NCBI GenBank assembly: GCA_030248215.1
Contig: JASANG010000801.1
Coordinates: 62,001 to 126,000 of the forward strand
DNA from: Enoplolaimus lenunculus
Taxonomy: Eukaryota; Nematoda; Enoplea; Enoplida; Thoracostomopsidae
Length of the DNA stretch: 64,000 nucleotides
Direction of reading: 5' to 3'
Numbering within the stretch: the stretch's first letter is position 1; every line of letters begins with the position of its first letter. The translations under genes and the position numbers were made by a program. The notes under the pieces are model-generated. The model had not been told where the DNA came from and ran no database searches. It saw only the letters and a program-made list of their open reading frames with translations. This document shows positions 11,660-22,149 of this stretch, piece after piece.

Positions 11660-12299
11660 GTTCGTATCCATTTGGCCTAGAAAAATATTATTAGCTTGTG
11701 ATAAAAGTTAAAAACATTCCATATACGACTACTGCATCTTTTAAAATATTAATCTTTCTCAGTTGTTGCTTGTCTAAAATGTTTATATTTTGAAAAAATT
11801 TTGCATATTTGAGCTTCTGGTGACCACTTCTGATTGTTTTACGCTTAAAGTTTAATATTAAAAAACTCCATATCCATATTTAGCACAAACCAAGTGATGT
11901 ATTTTCAAGGTTGTGGTTCGAAATTTAGACTCGCATGATTTGTTATTATGAGCAAATTGTGAAATTATTGCTTCGGCAAGCAGAATATATATTTCAGTAA
12001 AATTAAAATGTTTAAAATTTCAAATTTCAAATAAAAAATGTGACATTTTTCATAAATGTATATACTATCACCTGCAATTTGTTCATTTTTAATATTTATA
12101 TGATGGTTCGTTTAGGATGTGGGTTTTAAATACTGTCAGCCGGTTGAATGTCATTAAAATTGTCTGTTGAATTTATGCGAATTGTCCAGTTTTATTTAAA
12201 ATTTGTTACAGTTTGATTTATTGCTCCTTTAGCGACCGATCCAGGAACACACATACACACACATATATACATGTATATGTATATTAATTAGATCTTTCA
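11660..12299. other. no recognisable feature
   Basis: AT-rich non-coding sequence, with a short (CA/TA)n stretch near 12249-12285. No gene seen. Confidence 0.4.
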
Positions 12300-12418
12300 G
12301 AATTCATAATATTTAACTCATTCTGAGTTAATTAATCATCACATCGGGAATTAAATTAGCTCAGAGCGAGTTAGTGTTTCCTGTTATTACCTCAGAATCA
12401 TTGCCAAACAATTTATAG
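12300..12418. mobile_element. MITE family C remnant, target of the LTR element
   Basis: Carries TTTAACTCATTCTGAGTTAA and further ACTCAGA words typical of family C and ends CAATTTATAG, the family's terminal CAATTTACAGTG interrupted by the LTR element. The missing TG is found after the duplicated ATAG at 17854-17859. Confidence 0.55.
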
Positions 12419-13146
12419 TGTTACGATTACAATGTAACGGCTATTGATTTTCTTTATTTATTAATTATGGCAGTGCTTGAGAACGTTTGTAAAATAAACG
12501 AAGAAAATGTAGTGAAGCGCCCATAAGGCAAACAGGTCCATGACAATTAGTTATTAAACTTAGTACCCGCCCTGACTTCCATAAAAATTCTTAATTTTGC
12601 TTGTACGTCATCGAAAATTGTTGTATGCCGTTTCTGAAAATTCTTTAGCCCCCCCCTTGCAAGGTGAGCTCTGGCAACGGCGCGGCCGCGGGTGTGAATA
12701 ACCTTAAAATTTAAACCAAAATCTAAAAATAATTTCACCGCCTAAACGCTGCGACGATTCGAAATGAAACGTGATAGTTGTACGCGGCGAATAAACACAT
12801 AACAGTATAAAATAGCCGAAAATAGCCGATGTGTATTGGTAGTCTAAAACGTTAATCGGTTGAAAAAGTTATAAATTTCACAAAATTGCAACTTGCGCAC
12901 TGCAGTACTGAAATAAAATTAAAGTTTTAAACACAAAAGTGCAGTGGGAATATAAATCACCTGAAAGCGCAAAGAGCGTAAGACTATATGAAAAAGACGA
13001 CATACTTTACAAAATTATACAAATATTAACTTTTTCTAACTTGAAAATTGAAGCATAGTGTACATTGATAATTATAAAATTATCAATTTTATAAAAAGAA
13101 ATCAGTCGTAACTGTATACATCGAGCAATGCGGGTGGTCCGCAACA
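12419..13146 (-). repeat. 3' LTR
   Basis: 728 bp, TG...CA, bordered inside by the polypurine tract. It contains a family L-like segment near 12590-12680. It matches 16479-16637 and 17304-17853. Confidence 0.85.
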
Positions 13147-13160
13147 CCACTCCCTCCTTA
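13147..13160 (-). other. polypurine tract
   Basis: Minus strand reads AAGGAGGGAGTGG directly before the LTR start TGTTGCGG. Position and composition fit a second-strand priming tract and give the direction of the element. Confidence 0.7.
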
Positions 13161-13514
13161 AAGCCTTTGCCCTGCAATGGCTTACCTTTAAAACCTTTCT
13201 GGAATCGATGTATGATCCGTGCAGTAGTATTGATTGGGGTTTTGTACCGCTGCTCCCACCGTATGGTCGTTGTTACAGTTATCCGGATCGTTTTGCCAAC
13301 TGTCACATATGTGTAAATGTATGTAGTTAGTGATTGCTAACGCGGTTTGAATTCGGTTTTGCACTATTTGGGGGTGTTTCAGTCGGATGGTCGCTTATGA
13401 ATCCATCGTAAGCGTGACATGCTCGAAGTGTTTCCACGATTACGGGGTGATATAGAAATCGCAGTGTATTTCCAATGATCACTTGTCCTCGTCTTGCTCT
13501 GGTTGTGCTTACTG

Positions 13515-14348
13515 TCAGTCGTCGGAAATCGTGCAGGAATCCTTGATCACATTTTGACCGTATGTATCATAAAATCCGTCGGACCGCACGAGACTAATGA
13601 TCATCAAGTCACATTCGTTGCCCTGCCACGTGTTGGCACACCCTATTCGTAGTTCTGGTTGTTGTTTTGTTAGCAGTTTCTTTAACAGTTTACTTTGCGC
13701 CGCGTACGTTGCGTCTATTCCGATGGTATGGGGCGGAATCCCTAATTTCATCATTCTATTTACTATTTCGAGTACGTGATGGATCTCGGCGATGTTGTAT
13801 AAACTACTTCCATGCCGAATCATTGTTCCTTCAACATGTACGAATGATACGCCATTCCTCGCTGGAAATAAGACGGTGTTTAACATTCCATTTGTAGCGT
13901 CATTCAACTGTTCAATTTGTTGGCTCAATTGATCATGATTTTCAGCGATCAGTGGTGCGTCTTTGTATATGATTGCGCTTGGTGGGCCCAAAATACTTCT
14001 TGTTTGTAATTTCTTAATTTTAAAATTTTCCCCGTGATAGAATCTGATTTTGATGTAATTCCGTTTCTTAGGTGTAATGTTTATATACTCACATTGCGGT
14101 TGTTCCATGAGATGTAGGTGTTGTGACGGTGAAAATGCTATTTGAACGTCACACCTGACCACTTCACTGGTTTGATTTGATCGGTCTGTCAAATAAAATG
14201 GATCTGCCTGTAATTTATATAATTCAATATCAATTATTTCGCAACAACAAGTTATAGGGCAAATGAAACACTCACTGTAGGCTTTGTTGGTAATTAAGAA
14301 GCATTCTGATATGTTGTTACAGTCACTGATCTTTATCGAAGGGGACAA
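13515..14348 (-). CDS. superfamily 1 helicase C-terminal half inside LTR element
   Basis: 277-codon frame. Roughly residues 160-265 resemble the second RecA domain of UPF1-type SF1 helicases: VSFVHVEGTMIRHGSSLYNI with the following AEIHHVLEIVNRMM; then IGIDATYAAQSKLLKKLL (the IGVITPYKAQ motif); then CANTWQGNECDLMIISLVRS (the DxFQGxExDxIxxSxVRS motifs). The N-terminal ATPase half with Walker A was not found near it. The first 150 residues are Cys-rich and unrecognised. Known LTR elements do not normally carry such a helicase, so capture from a host or viral source is an inference. No function is claimed. Confidence 0.65.
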   Translation of the reverse strand: MSPSIKISDCNNISECFLITNKAYSECFICPITCCCEIIDIELYKLQADPFYLTDRSNQTSEVVRCDVQIAFSPSQHLHLMEQPQCEYINITPKKRNYIKIRFYHGENFKIKKLQTRSILGPPSAIIYKDAPLIAENHDQLSQQIEQLNDATNGMLNTVLFPARNGVSFVHVEGTMIRHGSSLYNIAEIHHVLEIVNRMMKLGIPPHTIGIDATYAAQSKLLKKLLTKQQPELRIGCANTWQGNECDLMIISLVRSDGFYDTYGQNVIKDSCTISDD

Positions 14349-14654
14349 ATTTTTGACAACATAATCGTCTAATATCTCTGTATGTGCAAAATGTTCGATT
14401 TGATATTCTGATTTATCTGATTTATGCGAGGCTAACTTTGATCTGGAAGCCTCTTTCGAAACCCTGATAAGGCTGTTACAACGATATCCAGAAAATTTAT
14501 AGTTTTCTTTGCTTGCCGTTATATTATAAAACTGAAAACATTTACTTTTAGGAGTTACAGAGTCTTGAGGAACTGCAATATTAAAAGTTATCTTGTTTAT
14601 ATCTGGTTGTGAGCAATATCGCTTCGTAATTTTTGCTACACTTAATTCCTTTTC

Positions 14655-14981
14655 TTAAATATCGTCTATTGTTTGAGAATTATCACCACCACTAATTCCG
14701 ATCTCCGACGTAATTAAATTTTGATTTTTAGGAAAGCAATTTAAATTACAATCATTCAAATTGCTTCCTGTAGTCAACGATCCACTCCGATTTTCTTTCA
14801 TGGTTTGGTCTATCTGTTTTTCCTTAGTTTCACTAATTACTACCATTCCAACACAAGTTACAGCTTCAGGATAAATTTTCTCGACTAACATTGCTTTCTG
14901 TTTTAGTAATACTTCTTTTTCCTTGCTTACTTGGTCAAATTTCTTCTTAGTTTCTTCTAATTCGTTCTGAATTTTACGCAA
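14655..14981 (-). CDS. coiled-coil frame inside LTR element
   Basis: About 108 codons. The first half is a charged coiled coil (MRKIQNELEETKKKFDQVSK and the following KEKEVLLKQ), the second half Asn/Ser/Gly-rich. It lies between the zinc-knuckle and helicase-like segments and may be the middle of one polyprotein. Confidence 0.45.
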   Translation of the reverse strand: MRKIQNELEETKKKFDQVSKEKEVLLKQKAMLVEKIYPEAVTCVGMVVISETKEKQIDQTMKENRSGSLTTGSNLNDCNLNCFPKNQNLITSEIGISGGDNSQTIDDI

Positions 14982-15471
14982 CGTAGTTTCATCTGATGTT
15001 TTTCTAATAACTGCTGCGACTTCTGCCGCAGCATTACTTATGTTGCGTGTGTGTGTATTTTGTTGGGGTGCGGAGTTAGAATAATACTGTGTTTGTCGTG
15101 GGTTCCATGTCTGAGTTTGTTGTCTAGTATTATAAGATGGTCTGAACCCAGTTCTTGCTGAAGTGTATGAATTTTTACTGCTATCTAATGGTACTTGTCT
15201 TGCTATCTGACATCCTGCGGCAGTATGGCCAATCTTGCCTCATGTATAACATCTTGGGGAGTTTGTGGTAGTTCTAGGATTATTAATAATGTGCCTATTA
15301 TATGCCTGTTGACTAGGCGGGTTTGTTTGTCTGTAATTAAAATTTGTATTTCCCCGTATTTTGTTATGATTTCTCTCCATCTTCTGAATCTTATCTTGCA
15401 CCCGGTTTACAGAGTTTATTAAACCCTGTTGTGTGCGAATCAAGTGTTCCAGAGAACGCTCCATGCGTTTA

Positions 15472-16359
15472 TTATTGGTCTGTCTGTCTTTGTTGCCCAG
15501 TATTGGTTGGTATTGTACTAACAATATCTTGTGGTTGTGGCAGATAATTTTGTATCCCCAGGGTACCTTGAGTTTTCGGAAAAATTATTGCCTGCATATC
15601 TAAACGCATAGCAATATCATCTGCTTGTTGCAATGTATGTATGGGCATTTCCTTAAATACTTGAGCCTTAATTTCAGAAGAGCGAATTCCCGAAAAGAAT
15701 TTCCCAATAATAAAATGGCGGATCGTTTCCTCTGACTCGCCTGCATAGGCTCGTCGACACGCTCTTTTTATAGCTTTTAAATAAGAATATAACGATTCGC
15801 CTTCCATTTCTTCGCGGCCTTGTAAGGCAGCTTCATGATAAACTGCTAACTCCGGGGAGGCTAGCTTACGCTTTAATGCAGTGCAAATTGATTTAAAACT
15901 GCGTTTATCCTCAGTAGCTAGCCCATCGTATATATCCTTTGCAATATCTCTAAGATATGCAGGTAATACCCGCAATTTCATCTCATCATCTATCAGTTTT
16001 GCCGCGCAAATTAAATTAAAATTTTCTAACCATGTGTTAAAATCAGGGCCCGTTAATCCTCCGTGAAACGGATGTATTACCAGATCGGTATCAGTAGTAC
16101 CAGTTACCCTAGTTTGGGCAAGGGCAGAATTCATATGAGCCATACCATCAGTAAGCTGTCTCACATTTTGTGTCAAGTGTGTGACATCCTGTTGAAGTTG
16201 ATCCATGTTTCTAAACTCGTATCTATGCTGTCTAGGTGTTCTTACACTTACGTCTAATATAGGAATTAACTCTTCAATATTAATATAGGATAGATAATTA
16301 CTTGCAGATTCTTCCGGAATTGGACTTAACGATCTGGCTCTTTTCATAAAAATTAACAA
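15472..16359 (-). CDS. Gag-like protein of LTR element
   Basis: A 295-codon frame just inside the 5' LTR. After a variable head it has a helical capsid-type region: FHGGLTGPDFNTWLENFNLI, then LPAYLRDIAKDIYDGL, then YHEAALQGREEMEGESLYSY with LKAIKRACRRAY, the usual Ty3/Gypsy-type Gag pattern (PFHGG..D...W...F). A Cys-rich segment with a CCHC zinc-knuckle pattern (CYxxGKIGHTAAGC) follows near 15225-15260. This is a fossil element protein. Confidence 0.75.
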   Translation of the reverse strand: MLIFMKRARSLSPIPEESASNYLSYINIEELIPILDVSVRTPRQHRYEFRNMDQLQQDVTHLTQNVRQLTDGMAHMNSALAQTRVTGTTDTDLVIHPFHGGLTGPDFNTWLENFNLICAAKLIDDEMKLRVLPAYLRDIAKDIYDGLATEDKRSFKSICTALKRKLASPELAVYHEAALQGREEMEGESLYSYLKAIKRACRRAYAGESEETIRHFIIGKFFSGIRSSEIKAQVFKEMPIHTLQQADDIAMRLDMQAIIFPKTQGTLGIQNYLPQPQDIVSTIPTNTGQQRQTDQ

Positions 16360-16478
16360 GAGTTTTTAACCTCAATCTCCGATTTCGAACTAAATTAAAA
16401 TAACTCCGACTTTGATACCTGCTACCACCGCTGAGAAAAATTTGAAAGTCAAATTTTTCCAAAATTTTTGATTCAAAA

Positions 16479-17853
16479 TGTTACGATTACAAGGTAACGG
16501 CTATTGATTTTTTTATTTATTAATTATGGCAGTACTTGAGAACCTTTGTAAAATAAACGAAGAAAAAGTAGTGAAGCGCCCATAAGGCAAACAGGTCCAT
16601 GACAATTAGTTATTAAACTTAGTACCCGCCCTGACTTACAATTCAATTTCGGTACACGTTGATCAGACGCAACGAAAACCATAGACGTGATAATTGTAAA
16701 ACTTTGACAACTGGATGCACTCAGTAAAGCGACCCGCGGTCTATAATAATCGGAAAATCTTTTCAGAAAAAATAACTAAATGAAACTTTCACGCCCAAAC
16801 CTGACTAAAGACTGCCTAAATTTTGTTAAAAACTGCTGCTTTTATAGCAAAAATTTTATTAGTTTTCAAGCCAGATTAATAGGCTCATTAAGCTGTTAAA
16901 GTTATAAAGTTTAAATTTTGTAATCACAACATTAAATTATTGCCTTCAGGGCTTTTTAGGCAACTAAATTTATATTTTTTTCGTTAAATTTTTGTTTCAC
17001 AGCGTTTAAAACCAAATTATTTACACTCGATTGAACAAACTTGTCACATTTTAACTAAGAATTTAACTATTTTTTTGTTTTTGAAATTACAAACATTTAC
17101 CTTTTAACGCTTGATTGCCCTTTTTTAAGACTCAAATTAACGTATCGCATGAAACTCAATCAATCATATGATAACAAGCCAGGAAACGGCAATGCAAAAC
17201 TGAAAATTATCCCTTTTCATCGCATATAATAGTTTTAGCAAAGAGACAAGGGACTGAGCTCTCGTTGGAAGAATTTTGGCTTCCACCAAAAAAAATTTTT
17301 AATTTTGCTTGTACGTCATCGAAAATTGTTGTATGCGGTTTCTGAAAATTCTTTAGCTCCCCCTTGCAAGGTGAGCTCTGGCAACGGCGCGGCCGCGGGT
17401 GTGAATAACCTTAAAATTTAAACCAAAATCTAAAAATAATTTCACCGCCTAAACGCTGCGACGATTCGAAATGAAACGTGATAGTTGTACGCGGCGAATA
17501 AACACATAACAGTATAAAATAGCCGAAAATAGCCGATGTGTATTGGTAGTCTAAAACGTTAATCGGTTGAAAAAGTTATAAATTTCACAAAATTGCAACT
17601 TGCGCACTGCAGTACTGAAATAAAATTAAAGTTTTAAACACAAAAGTGCAGTGGGAATATAAATCACCTGAAAGCGCAAAGAGCGTAAGACTATATGAAA
17701 AAGACGACAAACTTTACAAAATTATACAAATATTAACTTTTTCTAACTTGAAAATTGAAGCATAGTGTACATTGATAATTATAAAATTATTAATTTTATA
17801 AAAAGAAATCAGTCGTAACTGTATACATCGAGCGATGCGGGTGGTCCGCAACA
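16479..17853 (-). repeat. 5' LTR (long form)
   Basis: 1375 bp, TG...CA. The outer blocks match the left LTR, while a stretch of about 660 bp (16638-17303) is present only here. The end of that stretch reads like a family L MITE edge, so LTR length variation in this family may involve an embedded MITE. Confidence 0.75.
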
Positions 17854-17926
17854 ATAGTGTTTGAAATATGACTTGATATCGCTGGAGTGGGTCGTAAAGC
17901 TGGATTGGCACTCCAGTTTACTGATT

Positions 17927-18137
17927 GGCCCAAATTGCAAAAGGTTTATTTAGACGAATTTTTTTGATTAGATTAGGCTTAGGCTTAGGGATAAACTCAT
18001 TTTTACGCTTAGGCTTAGGTTTCAGCTTAGGCTTAGGTTTCAGCTTAGGCTTAGGTTTCAGCTTAGGCTTAGGTTTGAGCTTTTAGGCTTAGGAAAATGC
18101 TTATATTACAGTTCCGATGTTGTTCTTTAGTTTAGCC
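17927..18137. mobile_element. TTAGGC-core TIR element, family A, degraded
   Basis: GGCCCAAATTGC at the left, repeated TTAGGCTTAGGTTTCAGC units in the centre, and GTTCCGATGTTGTTCTTTAG at the right. The ends are more divergent than in other copies. Confidence 0.55.
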
Positions 18138-18475
18138 ATATAGTCTACGATGAGTAGAATCGAGCAGGTTTATTCTAAAGCTTGAAAAATGTTATTTTTT
18201 GTGTCTTCAAATATCTCGGACGGCACATATATTCCACTCATATTCACTTGTATATTATATTCGGTTTCGTAGGTCGCACATCAAACGTCTTCCGCTAGCT
18301 CATTCTGCGATTACCTGAGTCGCTTACAGAAACAGTATATAAGTCATTTTTTTAATATTAAAGCAGCCAGTTTCATATAATGGCATATTTGTATTAAATT
18401 TTTAATACATTTGAATACAAGACAGACTGACTATTATAAGAAACTACACTTTAAGGAAACATCGCCAACATTTTT

Positions 18476-18600
18476 GGACCCATTTAAAGATTGCGGACGC
18501 CCCGTTTTCCCACGAACTGCCATGAAGCTTAAGGTTTTAGACTAATTTTTTGCTCAGGCTTAAGCTTAGGCTTAAAGGCATATGTATAGGATCATCCTAA
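18476..18600. mobile_element. TTAGGC-core element, family A, left-end fragment
   Basis: GGACCCATTTAAAGATTGCG then AGCTTAAGGTTTTAGACTAA and two TTAGGC units. The right end is absent; it abuts the next copy at 18605. Confidence 0.5.
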
Positions 18601-18604
18601 CGCT

Positions 18605-18777
18605 GGCCCATGTAAAGATAGGGGCGGAGAGTTGTGTCGGTGGGACTAGAATGGAGTAAGCTTAAGCTTTAGACTATTTTTTTGCTTGGCGTAGGATTGC
18701 TTAGGAATATGCTCATGCTTACGCTTAGGTTTAGGGTTAGGCTTAAGAATATGCTTATAATACTTTTACGTTCTTAG
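18605..18777. mobile_element. TTAGGC-core TIR element, family A
   Basis: GGCCCATGTAAAGATAGGGG left end, AGTAAGCTTAAGCTTTAGAC, degenerate TTAGGC core, AAGAATATGCTTATAATACT. The right TIR is lost at ACGTTCTTAGG. Confidence 0.65.
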
Positions 18778-18829
18778 GAGGGAAGCACCCACCGTTCTTT
18801 CTCGTCCCCTTGTAGTAGCAGCAGCCCTA

Positions 18830-19140
18830 ATGCGTGGTACGCGTTATAACTGGGGCAGTCGGGTCGCTTCTTATCACATGTTGATTCGACATCAACATAA
18901 ATTTTTGCTGCCATCATATGATACGGACAGAAAAAACTCGAATATCATGTGATATTGTTACACAAAGTACGAGTACACATGTTATTTCAACGTACAAGTG
19001 TTAGCTTGTCATGCGACACAATCAGACATATTTGCGAATATCATATAATGTTCCAAATTAACAGCATATATGATATGATATTGAACAAGACGGATTTAGA
19101 GTATCATATGATATTCCATTATGATGCTTAAGACGTATCA
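18830..19140. repeat. dispersed repeat family K, third copy
   Basis: Begins GCGTTATAACTGGGGCAGTC, the inverse of the family end, then CATGTTGATTCGACATCAAC (also at 6630) and four ATCATATGATATT-type dyads. Confidence 0.55.
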
Positions 19141-19144
19141 TAAG

Positions 19145-19305
19145 ACAATCCGCCAAGATTTGAATATTCCCGCCAAAATTTGAATTTTCCTGCCAAATTT
19201 TGAATTTTCGCGCCAAAATTTGAAATGTCCTTCCGAAGATATAATTTTGCCGCCAAATTTTAAATTTTCCTGACAAAATTTAAATTTCCCGCCGTATTAT
19301 GGTAT
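19145..19305. repeat. minisatellite, unit about 20 bp (CGCCAAAATTTGAATTTTC)
   Basis: About seven degenerate tandem units of (C)CGCCAAAATTTGAATTTTC. The minus-strand open frame through it (KFKIWRQ-like repeats) is a by-product. Confidence 0.7.
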
Positions 19306-19316
19306 TGTTATTTACA

Positions 19317-19860
19317 TTGGCTGGGTTTCCAAATTTCTACTTAAGTACAACTTAGCACTGAAGTTCGTGCTATGTAATTACTTAACCATTTTGTCGTTTT
19401 TAAAAGCGTACTTAAGGTAAGTAAATACTTAAGTCGCTGACCAAATTTGATCTATTGCAAGGTAACAGCTGAGGAATACCAACCTTGGTTTTATTGAAAT
19501 TGTTACTCTCATGAAGTCTCCTTAACCCTTTCTGACATGAATATTTTCTATTTCCCCTGAGACCTACTTTTATGCTAGGATTCGAACTCCAGTGACTGGA
19601 GTGGGAGGCGTATACCATCACCATTCAGCTATAGGAGCTTGACGCTCGAGCCCAAGGGGGCTCTCACGTCTTGTGGTGATTGAGTTCTCTGTATACGTGT
19701 TGCAATTGTTAAACACGGTGCGATATGTGAGAAGGGGTTAATATAAAGCGAAAACTTTTACTTTCTTGTTATGACAATAGCTCACAAAGGCGTTTGTTTG
19801 TTTTTGCTCAAAAAGTTAAGTATTTTACTTAAGTATAACTTAAGTTAATACCTAAGCCAT
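19317..19860. mobile_element. foldback element family F, with an internal SINE-like sequence
   Basis: Left arm TTGGCTGGGTTTCCAAATTT with CTTAAGTAC words and the family block CATTTTGTCGTTTTTAAAAG. The right arm has inverse CTTAAGTATAACTTAAGTTA words. About 350 bp of unrelated sequence between them includes the tRNA-like region described next. Confidence 0.55.
19500..19680 (-). mobile_element. tRNA-derived SINE-like copy
   Basis: Minus strand: GGGCTCGAGCGTCAAGCTCC, then A-box-like TATAGCTGAATGGTGATGG and B-box-like GAGTTCGAATCCTAG, then a shared tail with AAATATTCATGTCAGAAAGG. The same arrangement occurs on the plus strand at 40930-41090, which argues for a SINE family. Confidence 0.6.
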
Positions 19861-20168
19861 TGGCTGGGTTTCTGAAACACTACTTAAGTATCACTTGGTG
19901 CGTACAAGCTAAGTAATTACTGAGCCATTTTGTCGTTTTTAAAAGCATACTTAAGTTAAGTAAATATTTCAGCCGCTTACCATTGGTGATTGATATCAAA
20001 TATATCTTTCAAGTATACAAACCTTGATCCAATTGAAAATATTTAGTCAGCCGCATAAGTATTTACTTAAGTTAAGTACGCTTTTAAAAACGACAAAATG
20101 GCTAAGTAATTACTTAGCACGTACCTATTAAGTACCTGGTACTTAAAGGGTTTCACAAAACCAGCCAT
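19861..20168. mobile_element. foldback element family F, complete palindromic copy
   Basis: GGCTGGGTTTCTGAAACACT...CATTTTGTCGTTTTTAAAAG at the left is mirrored by CTTTTAAAAACGACAAAATG...GGGTTTCACAAAACCAGCC at the right, giving two inverted arms of over 100 bp. A third copy is at 39057-39424. Confidence 0.75.
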
Positions 20169-20275
20169 TGGGTTGCATCGCAGACAAAATGCTACCCAAT
20201 ATATAGAGCTTGACAAAACGTGGTCCAACTGCACCATTTATAACGTGAACCCCGCATAATCTCTTGGATCTATAA
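20169..20275. repeat. family K terminal fragment
   Basis: CAGACAAAATGCTACCCAAT then TTATAACGTGAACCCCGCAT, matching the end of the copy at 9225-9700. Confidence 0.5.
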
Positions 20276-20602
20276 GGTACTTTAAAGCCTGCGAAAAGTG
20301 ATTTGCTTTTATCGCTCCAGAAATTTCAATAGGATATATTCAGTTTCATCCGATCTCAAAAATATATGCTTCTATCATTTTACAAAATAGACACCTTTAC
20401 AGGTTGTGAAATTCTATTGCGGATGTTGTAAACAGTTTTTGATTCGTTTGGGCTTAGTTTATTCCGGAATAATACCCTCGCAACGACTCCGCCTGCGTAT
20501 ATATTTTATTGAGGCGTCACGGTTTTCAATTATAGCATACGTTAGATTATAGGCGTTTTATACATTGTTCCAGACTGGAAGCATACAATTATTCACTTTA
20601 GT

Positions 20603-21128
20603 TGTATTTTTCAACGAGAAGTTTTATTTTTCAACGAGAAGTTTTATTTTTCAACGAGAAGTTTTATTTTTCAACGAGAAGTTTTATTTTTCAACGAGAA
20701 GTTTTATTTTTCAACGAGAAGTTTTATTTTTCAACGAGAAGTTTTATTTTTCAACGAGAAGTTTTATTTTTCAACGAGAAGTTTTATTTTTCAACGAGAA
20801 GTCATATTTTTCAACGAGAAGTTTTATTTTTCAACGAGAAGTTTTATTTTTCAACGAGAAGTTTTATTTTTCAACGAGAAGTTTTATTTTTCAACGAGAA
20901 GTTATATTTTTCAACGAGAAGTTTTATTTTTCAACGAGAAGTTATATTTTTCAACGAGAAGTTTTATTTTTCAACGAGAAGTTTTATTTTTCAACGAGAA
21001 GTTTTATTTTTCAACGAGAAGTTTTATTTTTCAACGAGAAGTTTTATTTTTCAACGAGAAGTTTTATTTTTCAACGAGAAGTTTTATTTTTTAACGAGAA
21101 GTCATATTTTTCAACGAGATGTTGCATT
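20603..21128. repeat. 20-bp satellite (GTTTTATTTTTCAACGAGAA), about 26 units
   Basis: Nearly perfect head-to-tail units with rare variants (GTCATA, GTTATA). Because 20 is not a multiple of 3, the plus strand stays open in more than one frame, giving long artificial reading frames of 203 and 247 codons that I do not call genes. Confidence 0.95.
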
Positions 21129-21334
21129 TTCAACGACATTTTGTATTTCAATTTTAAAAACATTTCACTTTTTTAAATTCAAAGTTTTGAACTGTATTTT
21201 CCAACGGCGTTACTGTAGATATTTCTACACTTCTTTCTTACGTAGCATGCTTAATTCCGTCATTGACTTTGATGATTTAAGTGGTTCTGTACGATACGCT
21301 CGTTCGTTCGTGTTAATCTTTAGGGTCACTGTAA

Positions 21335-21550
21335 GATTCGAGTGAGTTGATTGTTTACTTCAAACGAAAAATTATTTCGGAGTTAATAACAGTGAACTTT
21401 AATTCGCTCTGAGTTGAGTTGGTTCCAAGGCAGTTGATTAATTAAATCCAATTGAGTTGAGTCAACTCCGAATTATGAGTTCTGATAGTCCTAACTTAGA
21501 CTGAGCGATTCATTTTATTCACAGTTAAAATCAGATGACTTTACTGTGTA
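21335..21550. mobile_element. MITE family C, degraded copy
   Basis: Shares GGAGTTAATAACAGTGAACT and TGAGTTCTGATAGTCCTAAC with the full copy at 10498-10746; the terminal TIRs are eroded. Confidence 0.5.
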
Positions 21551-21654
21551 GGTACCCCCTTGCTGCCCATATGTATTCTAGTTCTACAATTGGGACTACA
21601 ACATACTAGCGCAGGGGGTGTGCAGAGAGTATCAACTGCAGTTACTGTGGTTTT

Positions 21655-21830
21655 AGTACTCTGTAAATTCCAATGAGTTGATTATTCAATTCAGCTAGCG
21701 AGCTGGTCATTTTTTAATTAATATCAATCAACATTAATCAACGCAAAATTCACAGTTCCGATAGTCCTAACTCAGACTGACTGATTCAACTCATTCTGAG
21801 TTAAAATCAATTCACTGAAATTTACAGGGT
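21655..21830. mobile_element. MITE family C, short copy
   Basis: CTCTGTAAATTCCAATGAGT at the left and TCACTGAAATTTACAGGGTA at the right, with internal GTTCCGATAGTCCTAACTCA. Confidence 0.6.
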
Positions 21831-22149
21831 ATAACTTTTTTTACCCAATAAATTTTGACGTATAAAAATCAGTTGAAAAGTTGTTAATTTGTTGAATTTA
21901 TTTTTTCAAAAATAAAATTTGAATAAATATGCTTTTGCTGTCAATCAAATATGTTTGTTTTAAGCAAAACAATTTCGCAAAAAATATAATTTTTCAAATC
22001 CAGTGTATGAGTTTGAACGAATGTTAATTCCTGTGAGAAAACAACTTGACACCCTTTGCTTTACTGAGCGAAGATGTGAAGCCAAAGCCCAAAGGACATC
22101 GGTTTCAAAACGTGAATTTAGCTGTATTTAACTATCAAACGGTAAAAAC

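Larger units (their letters stand above)
12419..17853 (-). mobile_element. LTR retroelement (minus orientation), small interior, helicase-like ORF
   Basis: Two direct terminal repeats start TGTTACGATTAC and end GGTGGTCCGCAACA, flanked by a 4-bp duplication ATAG. A polypurine tract AAGGAGGGAGTGG lies against the left repeat on the minus strand, which fixes the direction: the right repeat is 5'. The roughly 3.3 kb interior holds a Gag-like frame, a zinc-knuckle segment, a coiled-coil frame and a superfamily 1 helicase C-terminal frame. I see no reverse transcriptase, protease or integrase. The family could be Ty3/Gypsy or BEL/Pao. By eye the LTRs differ at roughly 10 of 700 aligned sites, so the insertion is young. 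It looks broken (a few breaks) and probably needed helper proteins. Confidence 0.85.

Noticed and set aside
20565-21345. Open frames of 203 and 247 codons
   Set aside because: They are translations of the 20-bp satellite with no start context, domain or splice support.
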